Source: Acinetobacter parvus DSM 16617 = CIP 108168 (lineage in GTDB: Bacteria; Pseudomonadota; Gammaproteobacteria; Pseudomonadales; Moraxellaceae). From it: 64,000 nt of DNA. Of the stretch, positions 1 through 7,541 are shown in pieces. Location: assembly GCF_000368025.1 (NCBI RefSeq), contig NZ_KB849210.1, positions 90,229 through 154,228 on the forward strand. Reading direction: 5' to 3'. Within the stretch, counting starts at the first letter, position 1, and every line of letters begins with the position of its first letter. The notes under the pieces are model-generated. The model saw only the letters and a list, made by a program, of their open reading frames with translations. It was not told the DNA's origin and did not search any database. Both the position numbers and the translations under genes were made by a program.

Positions 1-211
1 TAAAATGATTGTGGTAAGCACTTGATGGGCAAGGCTTTAGATGCAGAAGAAAGATTGCACGTTTGCTTTAAAATGATCGCAAGCATGATGAGCGAAAAGC
101 ACTTTAAATGTGACTTGTTCCATTTTAGAGATTTGTTTAAGATAAGATATAACTCATTGAGATGTGTCATAGTATTCGTCGTTAGAAAACAATTATTGTG
201 ACATTATTTCA

Positions 212-652
212 ATGAGTTATCTATTTTTGTCGTGTACAGAGGAAAAACAATCTAAAAATAATCAAAAACTTGGAGATAGAGGTGAAATGCTTGTGATGGA
301 ATTAGAAAAGTCACGGCTATCCAATGCTGGAAAATCAGCTTTAGTTGATAAAATAGAACGAGTTTCTCTTAAATCAGATGCGTATGGTTACGACATAGTC
401 TCATTTGATGAAGATGGGAAAGAAAGATATATAGAAGTAAAAGCAACTCAATCAAAGCCAGGAGCAACAAACTTCTTTTTCACAGAAAATGAATTACAAA
501 CAGCCCAAAAACATCAGAACTACTATATCTATATAGTATATGAAATCACAACTGATAAACCGAAAGTATGGGCTATCAAAAACCCTTTCAACCCACAGAA
601 CGAAAATGTTGTAAAACAGCCAATAAAATACAGAGTGACAATAAATGCCTAG
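212..652 (+). CDS. DUF3883 domain protein, probably a fragment
   Basis: The protein of 146 residues matches the DUF3883 (NO VEIN C-terminal) pattern. It has an RGEMLVMELEK helix near residue 25, then GYDIVSFDEDGKERYIEVKAT, then an FFFTENEL segment and a YYIYIVYEI strand. The D...EVK arrangement resembles PD-(D/E)xK-type folds. DUF3883 usually sits at the C-terminus of larger proteins, often helicases or restriction-like proteins. Here only the domain remains behind about 20 unrelated residues. There is no clear ribosome binding site before the ATG at 212. An in-frame ATG at 287 would cut into the domain. The gene is AT-rich compared with its neighbours. I infer a remnant of a horizontally acquired gene; a short stand-alone form is possible. 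Confidence 0.6.
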   Translation: MSYLFLSCTEEKQSKNNQKLGDRGEMLVMELEKSRLSNAGKSALVDKIERVSLKSDAYGYDIVSFDEDGKERYIEVKATQSKPGATNFFFTENELQTAQKHQNYYIYIVYEITTDKPKVWAIKNPFNPQNENVVKQPIKYRVTINA

Positions 653-706
653 GCATCATTTAAAGCTGATCTTCTTAAAAAGTTCAATATAGACTTGAAT
701 AATCAC

Positions 707-730
707 AATGATATATTATAACATATCATT
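707..730. promoter_or_regulatory. Zur-like operator palindrome upstream of rpmE2
   Basis: A 24-bp near-perfect inverted repeat runs from AATGATAT through TTATAA to ATATCATT, with one mismatched position pair. It contains the TTATAACAT half-site typical of gammaproteobacterial Zur boxes. It lies 20 bp before the L31 start codon, where it would overlap the promoter or transcription start. Zn-independent L31 paralogues are classic Zur-repressed genes. The assignment rests on pattern and context only. Confidence 0.6.
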
Positions 731-750
731 AAATTATGGAGTATTTGATC

Positions 751-1005
751 ATGCGTAAAGATATTCATCCCGCCTATCAACAGGTTCTTTTCCACGACAC
801 CAATGCCGATGCCTATTTCCTGATTGGAAGCACCATTCAAACCAAACAGACCAGGGAATATCAGGGCAAAGTTTATCCCTACGTCACACTGGATATTTCC
901 AGCGCATCACATCCGTTTTATACAGGTGAAGTGCGTCAGGCCAGCAATGAGGGACGTGTCGCCAGCTTTAATAAACGTTTTTCCCGTTTTAACCGCAAGG
1001 CTTAA
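751..1005 (+). CDS. rpmE2: Type B 50S ribosomal protein L31
   Basis: The protein of 84 residues begins MRKDIHPAYQQVLFHD and ends with KRFSRFNRKA, as in type B (YkgM-type) L31. It lacks the CxxC zinc-binding cysteines of the zinc-containing L31, so it can replace that protein on the ribosome under zinc limitation and free zinc. I chose the ATG at 751 because GGAG lies about 9 bases upstream and the family starts at MRKDIHP. An ATG at 736 would overlap that ribosome binding site. The upstream Zur-like palindrome and the downstream terminator suggest a single-gene, zinc-repressed unit. Confidence 0.93.
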   Translation: MRKDIHPAYQQVLFHDTNADAYFLIGSTIQTKQTREYQGKVYPYVTLDISSASHPFYTGEVRQASNEGRVASFNKRFSRFNRKA

Positions 1006-1043
1006 TCTAGTTTTAAGTTTTGCTGATTAAGCTATTAATATTG

Positions 1044-1085
1044 GAAGTCTAAGGTTCTATCTCCTCCGCTTAGACTTCTTTTTTT
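1044..1085 (+). terminator. Rho-independent terminator after rpmE2
   Basis: A 10-bp perfect stem, GAAGTCTAAG at 1044 and CTTAGACTTC at 1069, with a 15-base loop, is followed by a run of T. It ends the rpmE2 transcript. Confidence 0.85.
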
Positions 1086-1118
1086 ATGCCTAAATTAGCT
1101 GTTTGTTTATCTTTTAAG

Positions 1119-1499
1119 CTAAGCAGCCGTCAGCCATTGATGCAGGCTCATGCCCAGAATGGTAAACAGCAACGACCCCATCACATGAATTAAAATCGCT
1201 GCACAGGCGTAGCCCAGCTTGCCACTTTGTAATAGGGCAATAATTTCGGCGGAAAAAGTCGAAAATGTGGTCAGTGCGCCACAAAATCCAGTAATCACAA
1301 ACAGTTTATAATTGGGACTTAGGGCACTTTGGGAAAAATAAGAAATTGCAAAGCCAATAATAAAGCCACCCACAAAATTAACGGTGACCGTACCCAAAGG
1401 AATATCTGGAAAAATGGGATTCAGCTTTAAGCCCAGAAGCCAGCGCAGCCATGCACCCAGCACAGAACCCAAGGCAATTGAAATTAAAGGATAATACAT
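1119..1499 (-). CDS. crcB: Fluoride efflux channel CrcB (Fluc)
   Basis: The protein of 126 residues has four hydrophobic segments and the family signatures GSVLGAWLRW near the N-terminus, GTVTVNFVGGFIIG in the second segment, and GFCGALTTFSTFS in the third. Fluc proteins form dual-topology dimers in the inner membrane that pass fluoride out of the cell. The ATG at 1499 is preceded by a GGGGTGA sequence, and a short leader ORF stops 3 bases before it, so translation may be coupled. A fluoride riboswitch lies further upstream on the same strand. That pairing independently supports the assignment. Confidence 0.95.
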   Translation of the reverse strand: MYYPLISIALGSVLGAWLRWLLGLKLNPIFPDIPLGTVTVNFVGGFIIGFAISYFSQSALSPNYKLFVITGFCGALTTFSTFSAEIIALLQSGKLGYACAAILIHVMGSLLFTILGMSLHQWLTAA

Positions 1500-1502
1500 G
1501 GC

Positions 1503-1574
1503 TCACCCCAAAAAAGATTTGGAGAAAATGGAGGATTGGATATAGATTTTTGCTTGTGCTAGAAATTTTTTCAT
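1503..1574 (-). CDS. Possible 23-codon leader ORF between riboswitch and crcB
   Basis: On the minus strand an ATG lies 7 bases after a GGAG sequence and opens a 23-residue frame, MKKFLAQAKIYIQSSIFSKS followed by FLG. Its TGA stop is 3 bases before the crcB start codon. The frame begins about 40 bases after the fluoride riboswitch. The good ribosome binding site and tight junction suggest translational coupling to crcB. The peptide resembles nothing I recognise and could be chance; conservation in related species would decide. Confidence 0.45.
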   Translation of the reverse strand: MKKFLAQAKIYIQSSIFSKSFLG

Positions 1575-1610
1575 CTGCGAACTCCAGATAGAGAATAGAG
1601 CACGCACGAA

Positions 1611-1690
1611 CCTACGTCCCCTATTCAGGGTCACGTAGGCATCATTAGCCACTATGGCGGTTTGTAACAGGAAGAATGCCATCTCCTTTA
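1611..1690 (-). promoter_or_regulatory. Fluoride riboswitch (crcB motif)
   Basis: Reading the minus strand, the conserved elements occur in order: GGAGATGGCATTC at 1688-1676, AACCGCC near 1663-1657, and TAATGATGCCTAC at 1647-1635. These are the core of the fluoride aptamer. The 3' end, CCTACGT, can instead pair with ACGTAGG at 1617-1611, which gives a mutually exclusive hairpin. That hairpin has no T-run after it, so a standard intrinsic terminator is not apparent. A promoter-like TTGTCG lies just upstream. Confidence 0.88.
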
Positions 1691-1959
1691 TCCTAAAATA
1701 ACATAATTTTTCGACAACTCAACTGCTGTTTTTGGGCCGTGATAAAGCTGTGCATAAGGCTTAAGTTATCCGCGGCTTAGGGAAATCTGGGTAAAAAACG
1801 AAAAAACAGTTCCTATATTGATGACTTTAAAATAGCTTAATTCTTTACTCCGGGCTTAAACCACCTGTGTTGCTGCATCCAATTTAATTCCTGTCTTCTT
1901 CAATTCCACTGATTCAATGCTATGATGCTGCCATTCATTTGATCAACAGAGAACTAAAT

Positions 1960-2292
1960 ATGGCTCAAGCATTATTGGCACAATTAAAAGATGGTTCTGT
2001 GAAGTTTGCAGACGTGTTGGCATTTATCGAGGCGCGTTATCAGCATACGCCAACCGCTTTTCAAAATGGCACGCAGTTTAATGCGGCAACTGAAAATCAG
2101 GGCAGTGCCAAAGTATTCTCTTTCGCCAAACTTGAGGGTTTAAGCCAACAGGACACCCTCAAGTTGTTTGCGGAACATTATGCCTCTGTACTTGCCACAC
2201 CTGAAGCAAACGACCACCAGAATATCCGTCAGTTTATGCAGAATGGCTGGGATGGCGTGAAGTTTGAGGGTGAAGCTTTAGCAGCGAAATAA
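1960..2292 (+). CDS. HopJ-family protein
   Basis: The protein of 110 residues matches the HopJ type III effector family throughout. Features include LLAQLKDGSVKFADVLAFIEARY at the N-terminus, NGTQFNAATENQGSAKVFSFAKLEGL in the middle, and HQNIRQFMQNGWDGVKFEGEAL at the end. The family is widespread in bacteria that lack type III secretion, and its role is unknown. No type III secretion genes are visible here. I chose the ATG at 1960 with AGAG upstream over a TTG at 1939. The segment from 1700 to 1959 shows only promoter-like AT-rich DNA. Confidence 0.88.
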   Translation: MAQALLAQLKDGSVKFADVLAFIEARYQHTPTAFQNGTQFNAATENQGSAKVFSFAKLEGLSQQDTLKLFAEHYASVLATPEANDHQNIRQFMQNGWDGVKFEGEALAAK

Positions 2293-2302
2293 ACAGATTT
2301 AC

Positions 2303-2335
2303 GATAGGACTATATTCAAGTATTTTAGTCCTATC
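2303..2335. repeat. 9-bp inverted repeat after hopJ
   Basis: Perfect arms GATAGGACT (2303-2311) and AGTCCTATC (2327-2335) flank a 15-base AT-rich loop. No T-run follows on either strand, so it is not a typical terminator. It lies at the junction of hopJ and a broken DUF6508 gene and may mark a rearrangement. Confidence 0.6.
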
Positions 2336-2658
2336 ATGGCAGGAGAACAACGCCCAGATGGTACGATTTCTATGCCATATTGGGATACGAGTGACGTTGT
2401 AAATGAGTTCTTTGAGATTTTCCATGATTTAGATTTATGCATTGTATTCGATTGGCCAAATTGGCAAGAAGGAAAAATATATTAAAACAAGAACATTATG
2501 ATTTTAATCTGTTAGATACTTTAACCCTTTGTAAGCTTTTGACCACCATTATACGAGCTGACCGCTTCACTGATGGCTTACTAATTTCTTTTTTTGAAAA
2601 GAGCACGATTCTAAATATCCTCAAAGCAATTAAGCAAAATCAAGAATTACTTAGATAG
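2336..2658 (+). pseudogene. Frameshifted remnant of a DUF6508 gene
   Basis: The first frame, from ATG 2336 to TAA 2483, reads MAGEQRPDGTISMPYWDTSD and continues to FDWPNWQEGKIY. A second frame, entered near 2475, reads KNILKQEHYDFNLLDTLTLC and then LLTTIIRADRFTDGLL and ILKAIKQNQ. Together these give the two conserved blocks of DUF6508: the FDWPxW block, and the LLTxxxRxDRFxxG block near the C-terminus. A one-base shift in an A-rich stretch separates them. There is no ribosome binding site before 2336, and the frame upstream is open into hopJ. Both the start and the frame therefore look damaged. The function of DUF6508 is unknown. Confidence 0.6.
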
Positions 2659-3840
2659 AAATTCATACACCTCTTGCCCTGCCGCTCGCCCTGTGGCAAA
2701 ACAAGCCGTCAACAAATAGCCACCTGTCGGTGCATCCCAATCCAGCATTTCTCCACAACAAAACACATAAGGATTTGATTGCAATTGTAATTGTGAAGAC
2801 AATGCCACTTGTTTCACACCACCAGCACAGCTAATCGCTTCCTCAATTGGGCGGAAACCATCTAAAGAGATCATCAGGTGTTTAATCTGTTGTGCCATCT
2901 GCGTTGCATCTGACCATAAATTTTTAGCAACGACTTCTCTAAGTAAATTAATTTTGACGGTATCCAGCCCTGCTTTACGCCAAATATTGGTCATAGATTG
3001 CTTTTTATTGCCCTGTAATTTCTTTTCCAGTTGTTCAATCGTAATATCAGGGAGTAAGTCCAGATGCAGTTGAAAGGGCAGATTCTGGGCTGCAAGCTGT
3101 CTTAACTCACGTCCCAGTTTATAAATAACTCCACTTTCCAAACCATAGTGCGTAACCACAATATCGCCATGCGTTTTATTTTCTGCATTTACCCATGCAT
3201 TGACACGTTTCAGTGGCTGACCAAAACAGTCGTGCATAAATGGCGACCATGTTTTTAATACCCCGACATTGCTCGGTTGAAAGGGTTCAATTTCATCGGT
3301 GGAAAGCCATTGCTGCCACGCGCCATCACTACCTAATTGTGCCCATGACACTGCACCACAGGCCAAAATAATCGCATCATAAGTTGCACTAAATTGCTGA
3401 GTCTGATTCTCTATCGTGAGTTGATTGTTGGATAAATCCACACAACGATGACGATAATGAAATTTTACCCCATCATTCATCAATCGCTTTAACCAAGCAC
3501 GAAGTAACGGTGCTGCTTTCATTTCTACAGGGAAGACGCGTCCTGAACTGCCAATATAAGATTCAATGCCTAAACCTTGCATCCAGTGCTGAATCCACTT
3601 TGCATCCCATTGCTCAATCCATGAGCCTAGCCATTCAGCATGGTCATAACGCTGTATAAACGTTGCAACAGGCTCGGCATGGGAAATATTCAGTCCCGTT
3701 TTGCCTGCCATTAAAAACTTGCGTGCCGCCGATGGTTTTTGCTCATAAACCTCAATATCGTAGTTGTATTGGCTCAGCACTTCAGCCGCCATCAATCCTG
3801 CTGGACCTGCACCAATAATCGCAATACGCTTATTCGCCAT
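2647..3840 (-). CDS. HI0933-like FAD-dependent oxidoreductase (TIGR03862 type)
   Basis: The protein of 398 residues starts MANKRIAIIGAGPAGLMAAE, a dinucleotide-binding GxGxxG motif for FAD. It continues with RKFLMAGKTGLNISH, the diagnostic motif of the HI0933/YhiN flavoprotein family. The C-terminal CCGEMLDWDAPTGGYLLTACFATGRAAG block contacts FAD. I placed the start at the ATG at 3840 rather than at an upstream in-frame codon, because this begins exactly at the flavin fold. The start overlaps the end of the upstream methyltransferase gene by 11 bases, so the two genes are probably co-transcribed and coupled. The substrate is not known. Confidence 0.88.
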   Translation of the reverse strand: MANKRIAIIGAGPAGLMAAEVLSQYNYDIEVYEQKPSAARKFLMAGKTGLNISHAEPVATFIQRYDHAEWLGSWIEQWDAKWIQHWMQGLGIESYIGSSGRVFPVEMKAAPLLRAWLKRLMNDGVKFHYRHRCVDLSNNQLTIENQTQQFSATYDAIILACGAVSWAQLGSDGAWQQWLSTDEIEPFQPSNVGVLKTWSPFMHDCFGQPLKRVNAWVNAENKTHGDIVVTHYGLESGVIYKLGRELRQLAAQNLPFQLHLDLLPDITIEQLEKKLQGNKKQSMTNIWRKAGLDTVKINLLREVVAKNLWSDATQMAQQIKHLMISLDGFRPIEEAISCAGGVKQVALSSQLQLQSNPYVFCCGEMLDWDAPTGGYLLTACFATGRAAGQEVYEFLSK

Positions 3841-4477
3841 CAGGCTGCCCTTGTATGTTCCGCCCTTGTAACGGCGCAAAATCATCAAAACGGGTCTGAT
3901 AGTGCTGTGGTTTAGTGATTAGTAACTGCTGGCACAGCTCACCACGTTCTAAATATTTAATTTCAAAATGGGTACGGGCTGAGTCTGTTGCAATCTTTTG
4001 CTTTTGGTAAGGTAATTTCCACACATCAATAAGCTGTTGCTCTGCCTCATCAATATATGCTGGAATGTTGCTCGCCAGCGTAATCATGCCATTCGGTTTT
4101 AGGCGAGACAACAGGAACTCGAAAAATGGCATGTTCAGCCAGCGCTGTGCTGGATTATGTGGCTCTGGATTGGGATAGAGAATAAAAAACTGTTCAACCT
4201 GTGTAGGAAACAGGGCATGCACCACCCAGGGCAAGGCGTCGGCATGCACAGGGTTTAAATGTTCACGCGGTTCCAGTTGATGCTGTTTCTGCATCGCCAC
4301 AAACTTTTCCCTGGTTCGTTCAATCGCATACAACGTTACCTGCGGATGTTCAGCCGTGAACAACAAGGCATGCCTGCCTTTTCCAGCCCCAATCTCCACG
4401 TAGATCGGGGTATCTGGAATCGGCTGAAAATCACGTGGTGCCCGCATGCGTTGTGCTTGAAATTGACGAATCAACAT
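3830..4477 (-). CDS. TrmB-like SAM-dependent methyltransferase
   Basis: The protein of 215 residues has the SAM motif YVEIGAGKGRHALLF at residues 27-41. It also has the TrmB-family acidic and YPNPEPHNPAQRW segment, where standard TrmB has a PDPWPKxRHxKRR-type motif. TrmB makes 7-methylguanosine at position 46 of tRNA. The departures in the nucleic-acid-binding segment suggest a paralogue with another substrate rather than the main TrmB. Its overlap with the flavoprotein gene points to shared expression. The exact reaction is undetermined. Confidence 0.7.
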   Translation of the reverse strand: MLIRQFQAQRMRAPRDFQPIPDTPIYVEIGAGKGRHALLFTAEHPQVTLYAIERTREKFVAMQKQHQLEPREHLNPVHADALPWVVHALFPTQVEQFFILYPNPEPHNPAQRWLNMPFFEFLLSRLKPNGMITLASNIPAYIDEAEQQLIDVWKLPYQKQKIATDSARTHFEIKYLERGELCQQLLITKPQHYQTRFDDFAPLQGRNIQGQPDGE

Positions 4478-4568
4478 AATCCCATCAAACTATCTATAAA
4501 TCGGCATAAGTCTAACAACTCACCTGACGTTTGCCTAATCTATTTACCTTCTGCCTTAGGAGTTTTCT

Positions 4569-4760
4569 ATGCCCCGTACCTTTCCCTGCCCTCGTTGTGG
4601 CCAGCCAAGCACATGGGAAAATAATGATTTTCGTCCATTCTGCTCAGAACGCTGTAAATTGATTGATCTGGGTGCCTGGGCAAGTGACGAATATAAACTC
4701 CCAACTCAGGATGCGCCTCAGGCCGATCTCAAACGCCATGAAGATGATTATGAGGATTAA
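4569..4760 (+). CDS. yacG: DNA gyrase inhibitor YacG
   Basis: The protein of 63 residues has the YacG zinc ribbon with cysteines at positions 7, 10, 25 and 29 (CPRC and FCSERC), followed by KLIDLGAWASDEYKLP and an acidic tail. In E. coli YacG binds the GyrB subunit and inhibits gyrase. An AGGAG ribosome binding site lies just upstream. The gene stands alone on the plus strand, divergent from the methyltransferase gene and convergent with the metallo-hydrolase gene. Confidence 0.93.
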   Translation: MPRTFPCPRCGQPSTWENNDFRPFCSERCKLIDLGAWASDEYKLPTQDAPQADLKRHEDDYED

Positions 4761-4787
4761 TCATCTTCTTGTTTAGTCGTACCGAAC

Positions 4788-5432
4788 TCAACCCGCTTTA
4801 CTTGCCACAAAAGGATTAAATCGCTTTTCATAGCCGATGGTGCTCATTGGCCCATGCCCTGAAATAAATTGCGTGTCATCAGGCAAACTAAAACATTCAC
4901 GCTGGATGGAATCCAGCAATTGCTGATGATTCCCTTTAGGAAAATCAGTACGCCCAATAGAACCCTTAAACAGGACATCCCCCGTCCATAATAAACCATG
5001 TTTGGCATTGTAGAACATCACATGGCCTGGGGTATGACCAGGCGCAAAACGCACCTCAAACTCATCCTCACCCAGTTTCAGCACTTCACCACCCTCTAGC
5101 CACTGATCGACCTTGACGGGTTGTGGAATCGGGAAGCCATAACGTGCCGAAACTTCCTGAATCATGTCCAGCCAGAATTGATCCTCTTTATGTGGACCAA
5201 TCACAGGCACTTTCCATGTATCAACCAACTCACCGACCGCACCTGCATGATCAAGATGTCCGTGGGTGAGCCATAATGCTTTCACATGCAGACCCAAGGC
5301 TTCGATTTCTTTTTTCAGCACTGCCGCATCACCGCCTGCATCAATCAAAATCGCGTCTTTGGTTTCACTGTCCCATAAAATCGAGCAGTTTTGTTGAAAG
5401 GCAGTCACAGGGACAATTTTGACTTGTAGCAT
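4788..5432 (-). CDS. MBL-fold metallo-hydrolase (glyoxalase II-like)
   Basis: The protein of 214 residues shows THGHLDHAGAVGEL near residue 57, the HxHxDH metal site of the metallo-beta-lactamase fold. It also has APGHTPGHVMFY and LLWTGDVLFKGSIGRTDFP, and a final FISGHGPMSTIG. This is the compact YcbL/GloB-like class, which often hydrolyses glutathione or other thioesters. AGAGG lies 5 bases before the ATG. It follows hemH by 23 bases and is probably co-transcribed with it. The physiological substrate cannot be read from the sequence. Confidence 0.88.
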   Translation of the reverse strand: MLQVKIVPVTAFQQNCSILWDSETKDAILIDAGGDAAVLKKEIEALGLHVKALWLTHGHLDHAGAVGELVDTWKVPVIGPHKEDQFWLDMIQEVSARYGFPIPQPVKVDQWLEGGEVLKLGEDEFEVRFAPGHTPGHVMFYNAKHGLLWTGDVLFKGSIGRTDFPKGNHQQLLDSIQRECFSLPDDTQFISGHGPMSTIGYEKRFNPFVASKAG

Positions 5433-5455
5433 AAAAACCTCTGGCTAAAACGCAG

Positions 5456-6472
5456 TTAACGGTGGGCTAAGGTATGGGTTAGGGCATCAAGATTAGCCTG
5501 AACCAGACTAGCAAGCAAATCAATATGGGCCTGATCGGTATTCAGCGCAGCAATATAGGCATATTCCCCACCACCCGCATGTTGAAACAGTTCTTTATTC
5601 TGAATCGCCAACTCTTCCAATGTTTCTAAACAATCCGCCGAAAATGCAGGACTAATCACCTGCACGGACTGAACCTTTTGCTCGCCCCATTGTTGTAATA
5701 ACTGGTCGGTATAGGGTTTGACCCATTCCTGCTTACCAAAGCGAGATTGAAAACTAATCGCCCATTCCTCATCTTTCAAGTGCAAGACATTTGCAACTAA
5801 ACGGGCAGTGATTCGACAACGGTCAGCATAAGGATCACCCTTGTCCGCATAAGGCTGGGGAATGCCATGAAAGGACATCAACAGCTTTTCAGGCTTGCCA
5901 TGTTCAGCCTGATAGTTGAGAACACTATCCGCCAATGCCTGAATAAACAGCGGATGCTGGTAGTAATCCTTGATGAGGGTCAGACCTGGCAAATGACGCT
6001 GCTGTGGAATCCATCTGGCAAAGGCGTCATACAATGGTGCAGTTGAGGTGGCTGAATACTGGGGAAATAGCGGCAACAGAATCACATGCTCTTGCGGTGT
6101 TTTTTCCAGTTGTGCCAAGACATCATAAATGCTCGGTTGCCCATAGGTCATCGCAGGGACGACCGTGAGGTCAAGCTGATGATTTTCATCTTGCAAGCGT
6201 TGTTTAACCAAGCGTGTTTGCTCAAGTACAATTTCCCGCATTGGAGAATCTTTTGACCACACTGAGGCATACGCCTCGGCAACCCGCTTGGGCCGAAAAG
6301 TCAGTACAAACAGGTGCAGGATAATCCACCAGATTACTTTGGGGATTTCAATGACACGGGTATCGGATAAGAACTGTTTTAAGAAACGACGTACTGCTGG
6401 TACAGTGGCTTGGTCTGGCGTACCTAAATTTGCTAAAACCACAGTTACTTTGGGTTTTGGTGTCGCTGACAT
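5456..6472 (-). CDS. hemH: Ferrochelatase
   Basis: The protein of 338 residues matches HemH: VVLANLGTPDQATVPAVRRFL at the N-terminus, LLMSFHGIPQPYADKGDPYADRC with the metal-binding histidine near residue 205, and the VQVISPAFSADCLETLEELAIQNKELF block. It inserts ferrous iron into protoporphyrin IX to make haem at the inner membrane face. GGAAG lies upstream of the ATG. No hydrophobic tail or iron-sulfur cluster cysteines are seen. It is the first gene of a probable two-gene unit with the metallo-hydrolase. Confidence 0.96.
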   Translation of the reverse strand: MSATPKPKVTVVLANLGTPDQATVPAVRRFLKQFLSDTRVIEIPKVIWWIILHLFVLTFRPKRVAEAYASVWSKDSPMREIVLEQTRLVKQRLQDENHQLDLTVVPAMTYGQPSIYDVLAQLEKTPQEHVILLPLFPQYSATSTAPLYDAFARWIPQQRHLPGLTLIKDYYQHPLFIQALADSVLNYQAEHGKPEKLLMSFHGIPQPYADKGDPYADRCRITARLVANVLHLKDEEWAISFQSRFGKQEWVKPYTDQLLQQWGEQKVQSVQVISPAFSADCLETLEELAIQNKELFQHAGGGEYAYIAALNTDQAHIDLLASLVQANLDALTHTLAHR

Positions 6473-6559
6473 ACATCACTTCCGCTATAGCTGAATTTCT
6501 CCCTATACTTTAGCAGTTTTGCCGTACTTTTTTAATTTGCCGTACTTTTTTAAATTGGA

Positions 6560-7525
6560 TTAATGCATGGTCTTAAACTGAAAAACCCGATTGCTTTCCA
6601 GAAGCTTCTGCCCTTTTGCGGTCAGTTGCCACAGCATACGTTGGCGGTCATCTCGTCCTGTTGGCACAATCCACTCATTCTGGCGCATCTGCAACTTGAT
6701 TTCATGCAGGGCACGGATATTCACCTGTGCACGTGAAACAGCATGCGCGCGTGGCATTTCCTTGCGCGCATCATCCAGACCCGTTTCGTTTAGATATTCA
6801 TTCATGCGCTTGGAAAAATATTCTTCAGTTGTTGGAATCACAAATGATGAACCAAGCACATTCAGTAACTGTGCCCATGTCATTTTACGGAATGGTTTAA
6901 CTTCTTTGAAATTACCATCCTGATAGGCATGCATACGGTATTCAAATGAATACACCTCATGCATGGACACCTTGAGCACACTGGTGAGTGGATCGGCTTC
7001 CCGACTGCCTATTTCAGTTTCAAGCTGTTTAACCTTGGCACGCAAACTGTCAATTTCATCTTGTAAAACTTGCGTATTTTGTGGACGAACCCACCCCACC
7101 ACAGGATAGCGTTCCAGCATTTGTGGCATACTGGAGCGAACAGCAAGCTCCAGATCCCTTAAGCTAAGATAGGTAAAAACTTGATCAACTTCATGTTGAA
7201 GCTGTTTTCTAAACTCTTTGAATTTTTCTTTTAACTCGGCTTTATGGTCATGCAGTTTAGCTTCGCGTGCTTCTGGCTCTTCATGCATAAACACAATCAC
7301 GGGTTTCTGTTTGGTCATGGCATAGATATATTCCAGATGCATATAGCCCACACCTGAAACGGACTGCTCGCCATACTGGCTCCCCAGCAAAATCACCACG
7401 TAATCACAGTCATCAATCTGTCGGCGAGCAATCGAGGTGCTTAAGGGTGTGCGCTGTTCCAAGCCCCACGAAAAGAACCCCATTCCAACCAGTGTCTGGG
7501 CCAAAACCGCCCGTTCTGGTTGCAT
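6560..7525 (-). CDS. DUF4062 protein, 5'-truncated
   Basis: The 321-residue frame begins MQPERAVLAQTLVGMGFFSW and includes IDDCDYVVILLGSQYGEQS, the Rossmann-like core of DUF4062. A coiled coil follows near residues 150-175. The family, related in fold to TIR-type domains, normally starts with a beta-strand of the type xVFISST. Here the frame before the ATG still encodes STSGNE and then runs into an IS605-type end at 7542. The first strand and the native start are therefore lost. No ribosome binding site precedes 7525. The gene may be silent or make a truncated protein. DUF4062 proteins often occur with NTPase or defence-like partners, but none is adjacent here. Confidence 0.7.
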   Translation of the reverse strand: MQPERAVLAQTLVGMGFFSWGLEQRTPLSTSIARRQIDDCDYVVILLGSQYGEQSVSGVGYMHLEYIYAMTKQKPVIVFMHEEPEAREAKLHDHKAELKEKFKEFRKQLQHEVDQVFTYLSLRDLELAVRSSMPQMLERYPVVGWVRPQNTQVLQDEIDSLRAKVKQLETEIGSREADPLTSVLKVSMHEVYSFEYRMHAYQDGNFKEVKPFRKMTWAQLLNVLGSSFVIPTTEEYFSKRMNEYLNETGLDDARKEMPRAHAVSRAQVNIRALHEIKLQMRQNEWIVPTGRDDRQRMLWQLTAKGQKLLESNRVFQFKTMH

Positions 7526-7541
7526 TTCATTGCCAGACGTA

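Noticed and set aside
4..201. Open frame of 65 codons at the left edge, with an internal ATG at 25
   Set aside because: No ribosome binding site and no similarity I can recognise; the composition is like the AT-rich surroundings.
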